Assembly (NCBI GenBank): GCA_018263655.1
Contig: JAANWY010000287.1
Location: 1 to 6,845 of the forward strand
DNA: 6,845 bases
From: Anaerolineales bacterium
GTDB lineage: Bacteria; Chloroflexota; Anaerolineae; Epilineales; JAANWY01
Direction: 5' to 3'
The notes under the pieces are model-generated. The model made no database searches. It was not told the DNA's origin and was given only the letters and a program-made list of their open reading frames with translations. This document shows positions 5,574 through 6,845 of the stretch, in pieces; position 1 is the stretch's first letter, and the number at the start of each line of letters is the position of its first letter. The position numbers and the translations under genes were made by a program.

Positions 5574-6527
5574 ATGCGTAATGCAGCTCAGACTGCACGC
5601 GAGTCTGTCCAGCGATGGGCCCGAGCGATAGGCGATCTAACTCGCTTCGAAGTGAGTGACCGCCTATTGGCGGTGCTCATGATCCTGCCCGCCATGATAA
5701 TTGTCTTCATCTTCGCCCTCTTCCCGATGTTGCAGGGCTTGTTTGCCAGCTTCTTCCAGATCGACGCAGCCACGCTGGACATGAAGTTCAACGGTATCGA
5801 GAATTATGTGTGGCTGCTCACCCAGCGACTGTTTTGGAGTTCACTGCTCCGCTCCATATTCTGGGTTACGGGCACCACTGTGACGCAGGTCATTCTGGGC
5901 GTTGCTATCTCTCTCCTGGTGCACCAGGAGCTGAAAGGACGCAACATCGCTCGCGGCCTGGTGCTGTTTCCCTACCTTATCCCCGCCGTCGTCATCGCCC
6001 TCACCTGGCGCTTCATCCTGGATCCTACGATGGGGGTGTTCAACCGGATGTTGATGGACTTTGGTCTCGTTGACCAGCCCATCGCTTTCCTGGCTAACCG
6101 TCGAACCGCGTTGTTGTTCGTGATCATCGCCGGCATCTGGAAATATACGCCCTTCGTCGTCATGATGTGCCTGGCTCGCCTACAGGTGATTTCGACCGAG
6201 TTAGAGGAGGCGGCGCGCATAGATGGAGCTGGGTCCTGGCAAGTCTTCCGTCACATCACCTTGCCCTGGCTGATGCCGGTACTCATCGTTACCTTGCTGC
6301 TCCGCACGATTTGGACCTTCAGGCAGTTTGACATTGTTTACCTCTTTGCCTTTGGCGGACCGCTCTTCGGCACAACCACCTTGCCCGTGCTGGTGCGCTA
6401 CCTGGCTTTCGACGCCCAGCAGCTTGGGCCGGCCGCAGCCACCGCCACCCTCATGCTGGCCATGGTCCTATCGATGTCCTGGGGCTACTTCGCTCTTTAT
6501 GCCCGAGCCGAAGAGGAGTTGGCCTAA
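5574..6527 (+). CDS. CUT1-family sugar ABC transporter permease, MalF type
   Basis: This 317-residue membrane protein has about six helices (roughly 31-55, 95-117, 127-148, 180-200, 235-255, 290-312). The cytoplasmic EAA loop EEAARIDGAGSWQVF...LP (211-231) contacts the ATPase. FDIVYLFAFGGP (252-263) corresponds to the FD-x-x-Y...GGP stretch typical of MalF/UgpA-like subunits. It should pair with the MalG-type permease (2592-3485) and receive substrate from the lipoprotein encoded just upstream. The ATG at 5574 is chosen over GTG 5565 because the latter lies within the ribosome-binding site. The 68-nt gap after the receptor stop holds a strong hairpin, so expression probably depends on read-through from the receptor gene. 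No MalG-type partner or ATPase follows before the window ends. Confidence 0.94.
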   Translation: MRNAAQTARESVQRWARAIGDLTRFEVSDRLLAVLMILPAMIIVFIFALFPMLQGLFASFFQIDAATLDMKFNGIENYVWLLTQRLFWSSLLRSIFWVTGTTVTQVILGVAISLLVHQELKGRNIARGLVLFPYLIPAVVIALTWRFILDPTMGVFNRMLMDFGLVDQPIAFLANRRTALLFVIIAGIWKYTPFVVMMCLARLQVISTELEEAARIDGAGSWQVFRHITLPWLMPVLIVTLLLRTIWTFRQFDIVYLFAFGGPLFGTTTLPVLVRYLAFDAQQLGPAAATATLMLAMVLSMSWGYFALYARAEEELA

Positions 6528-6571
6528 GAATTTCCCCTAACCTGGACGAGCCAGAACCAAAATCCTCCGTT

Positions 6572-6625
6572 GGGCGAAGGTCTCCGACCGAGCCCAAAGA
6601 CCCAGAAGGTCTCCTGACCGAGCCC
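6572..6625 (+). repeat. Two tandem GGTCtcc stem-loop repeats (29-bp period)
   Basis: Copy 1 (6572-6595) folds as GGGC-gaa-GGTC-tcc-GACC-ga-GCCC, with both the inner and outer stems paired. Copy 2 (core 6604-6622) keeps GAAGGTCtcctGACCGAGCCC, but its left flank is CCCA, so only the inner stem pairs. Both are followed by AAAGA-CCCA or AAAGA-TCCA, showing a direct duplication of about 29 bp. Confidence 0.8.
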
Positions 6626-6635
6626 AAAGATCCAA

Positions 6636-6659
6636 CGGCTGCGGTCGGAGACCTTGCCG
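6636..6659 (-). repeat. GGTCtcc stem-loop repeat, inverted copy
   Basis: On the + strand it reads CGGC-tgc-GGTC-gga-GACC-tt-GCCG. The inner GGTC/GACC stem is conserved, and the outer stem is CGGC/GCCG, different from the other copies but still complementary. The conserved loop reads tcc on the minus strand. Confidence 0.75.
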
Positions 6660-6686
6660 AACATTTGAGTTCACTTACCTGACCCA

Positions 6687-6783
6687 AAAATCCCCGTTGC
6701 CACGATCGCCGAAGGTCTCCTGACCGAGGCGTACAGCATTGTAATAAGTCGTTGGTGCGCCCGCTTCCCCTAACGGGGCTTTT
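6687..6783 (+). terminator. Terminator-like region upstream of the last promoter
   Basis: CCCC-TAAC-GGGG (6767-6778) followed by CTTTTCT makes a minimal hairpin plus T-run. The same right arm, AACGGGGcTTTT (6772-6783), can instead pair with AAAAtCCCCGTT (6687-6698) over 11 of 12 positions, enclosing the repeat at 6707-6731. Either fold might end transcription of the transporter genes before the next promoter. The short local stem makes this tentative. Confidence 0.4.
6707..6731 (+). repeat. GGTCtcc stem-loop repeat
   Basis: Folds as CGCC-gaa-GGTC-tcct-GACC-ga-GGCG. The core matches the other copies, and the outer stem (CGCC/GGCG) again differs in sequence while staying paired. Confidence 0.8.
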
Positions 6784-6802
6784 CTCCAAACACTCCCTGT
6801 TG

Positions 6803-6814
6803 TATAATTACGGC
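6803..6814 (+). promoter_or_regulatory. TATAAT -10 box, predicted leaderless start
   Basis: A consensus TATAAT (6803-6808) lies 6 nt before a GTG at 6815, where normal -10 geometry puts the transcription start. The -35 region is weak (TTTTCT at 6780-6785 with a 17-bp spacer). The arrangement matches the promoter upstream of 2592. Confidence 0.5.
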
Positions 6815-6845
6815 GTGATCCACCCCGCGGCAGAATCTCGGATCG
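6815..6845 (+). CDS. Possible start of a gene cut by the right window edge
   Basis: The GTG at 6815 opens a frame (M-I-H-P-A-A-E-S-R-I) that runs to the end. Only ten codons are visible, so no function can be given. The evidence is its placement at the predicted start site of a consensus TATAAT box. No Shine-Dalgarno sequence is present, which fits leaderless translation. The true start could lie further downstream. Confidence 0.3.
   Translation, partial: MIHPAAESRI

Larger units (their letters stand above)
6528..6814. other. Repeat-bearing region after the MalF-type gene
   Basis: About 290 bp without a gene. It holds four copies of the GGTCtcc stem-loop repeat (listed separately), an outer inverted repeat CCGTTGG/CCAACGG (6567-6573/6632-6638) bracketing two of them, a terminator-like pairing (6687-6783) and a promoter-like TATAAT. 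No intrinsic terminator lies directly after the MalF-type stop. Confidence 0.75.

Noticed and set aside
6572..6731. CRISPR array
   Set aside because: Repeats are irregularly spaced, occur in both orientations, have unequal flanks and lack uniform spacers; no cas genes are present.
6451..6789. Minus-strand 112-codon frame across the MalF-type 3' end and repeats
   Set aside because: Its length comes from the permease shadow and the duplicated repeat; no ribosome-binding site or protein family is recognisable.

Overview
The window reads as chromosomal DNA of a Chloroflexota bacterium (Anaerolineae/Caldilineae-like), moderately GC-rich. The best clue is the substrate-binding lipoprotein: its lipidated Cys is followed by an EKEVVVTATP-type low-complexity linker, which I associate with Chloroflexota solute-binding proteins. 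Palindrome-rich intergenic repeats and two apparently leaderless promoters fit that reading. This is inference from style, not a database match. All genes are on the + strand.

Layout. (1) 1-1821: a sensor histidine kinase of the NarX/DegS (HisKA_3) type, cut by the left window edge, followed 9 nt later by (2) 1831-2496: its NarL/LuxR-type response regulator; the two form a two-gene unit. (3) 2497-2591: a short gap with a GC hairpin and an extended -10 promoter placed so that transcription should start at, or one base before, the next ATG. (4) 2592-3485: a MalG-type (CUT1) sugar ABC permease. (5) 3486-4095: about 610 bp without a credible gene, packed with inverted repeats: a composite element at 3530-3670, a large hairpin at 3678-3776, a 10-bp hairpin at 3838-3861, and a pair of GGTCtcc-type elements at 3896-4010. 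(6) 4096-5505: a CUT1 substrate-binding lipoprotein. (7) 5521-5554: a perfect 15-bp hairpin with a GAAA loop. (8) 5574-6527: a MalF-type permease. (9) 6528-6814: four more GGTCtcc stem-loop repeats, a terminator-like region and a TATAAT box lying just upstream of (10) a GTG that may begin another gene running off the window.

Together the genes encode a carbohydrate (or similar) importer: a lipoprotein receptor plus two membrane subunits. No ATPase is present, so one must be supplied from outside the window, either downstream or as a shared MsmX/MalK-like subunit. The adjacent kinase/regulator pair is a candidate controller, but this rests on position alone. Gene order (MalG-type first, then receptor, then MalF-type) differs from the usual receptor-MalF-MalG, and the repeat-filled gap splits the transporter genes.

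The most notable non-coding signals are the stem-loop repeat family, whose outer stem changes sequence between copies while remaining paired, and the two promoters that imply leaderless mRNAs.
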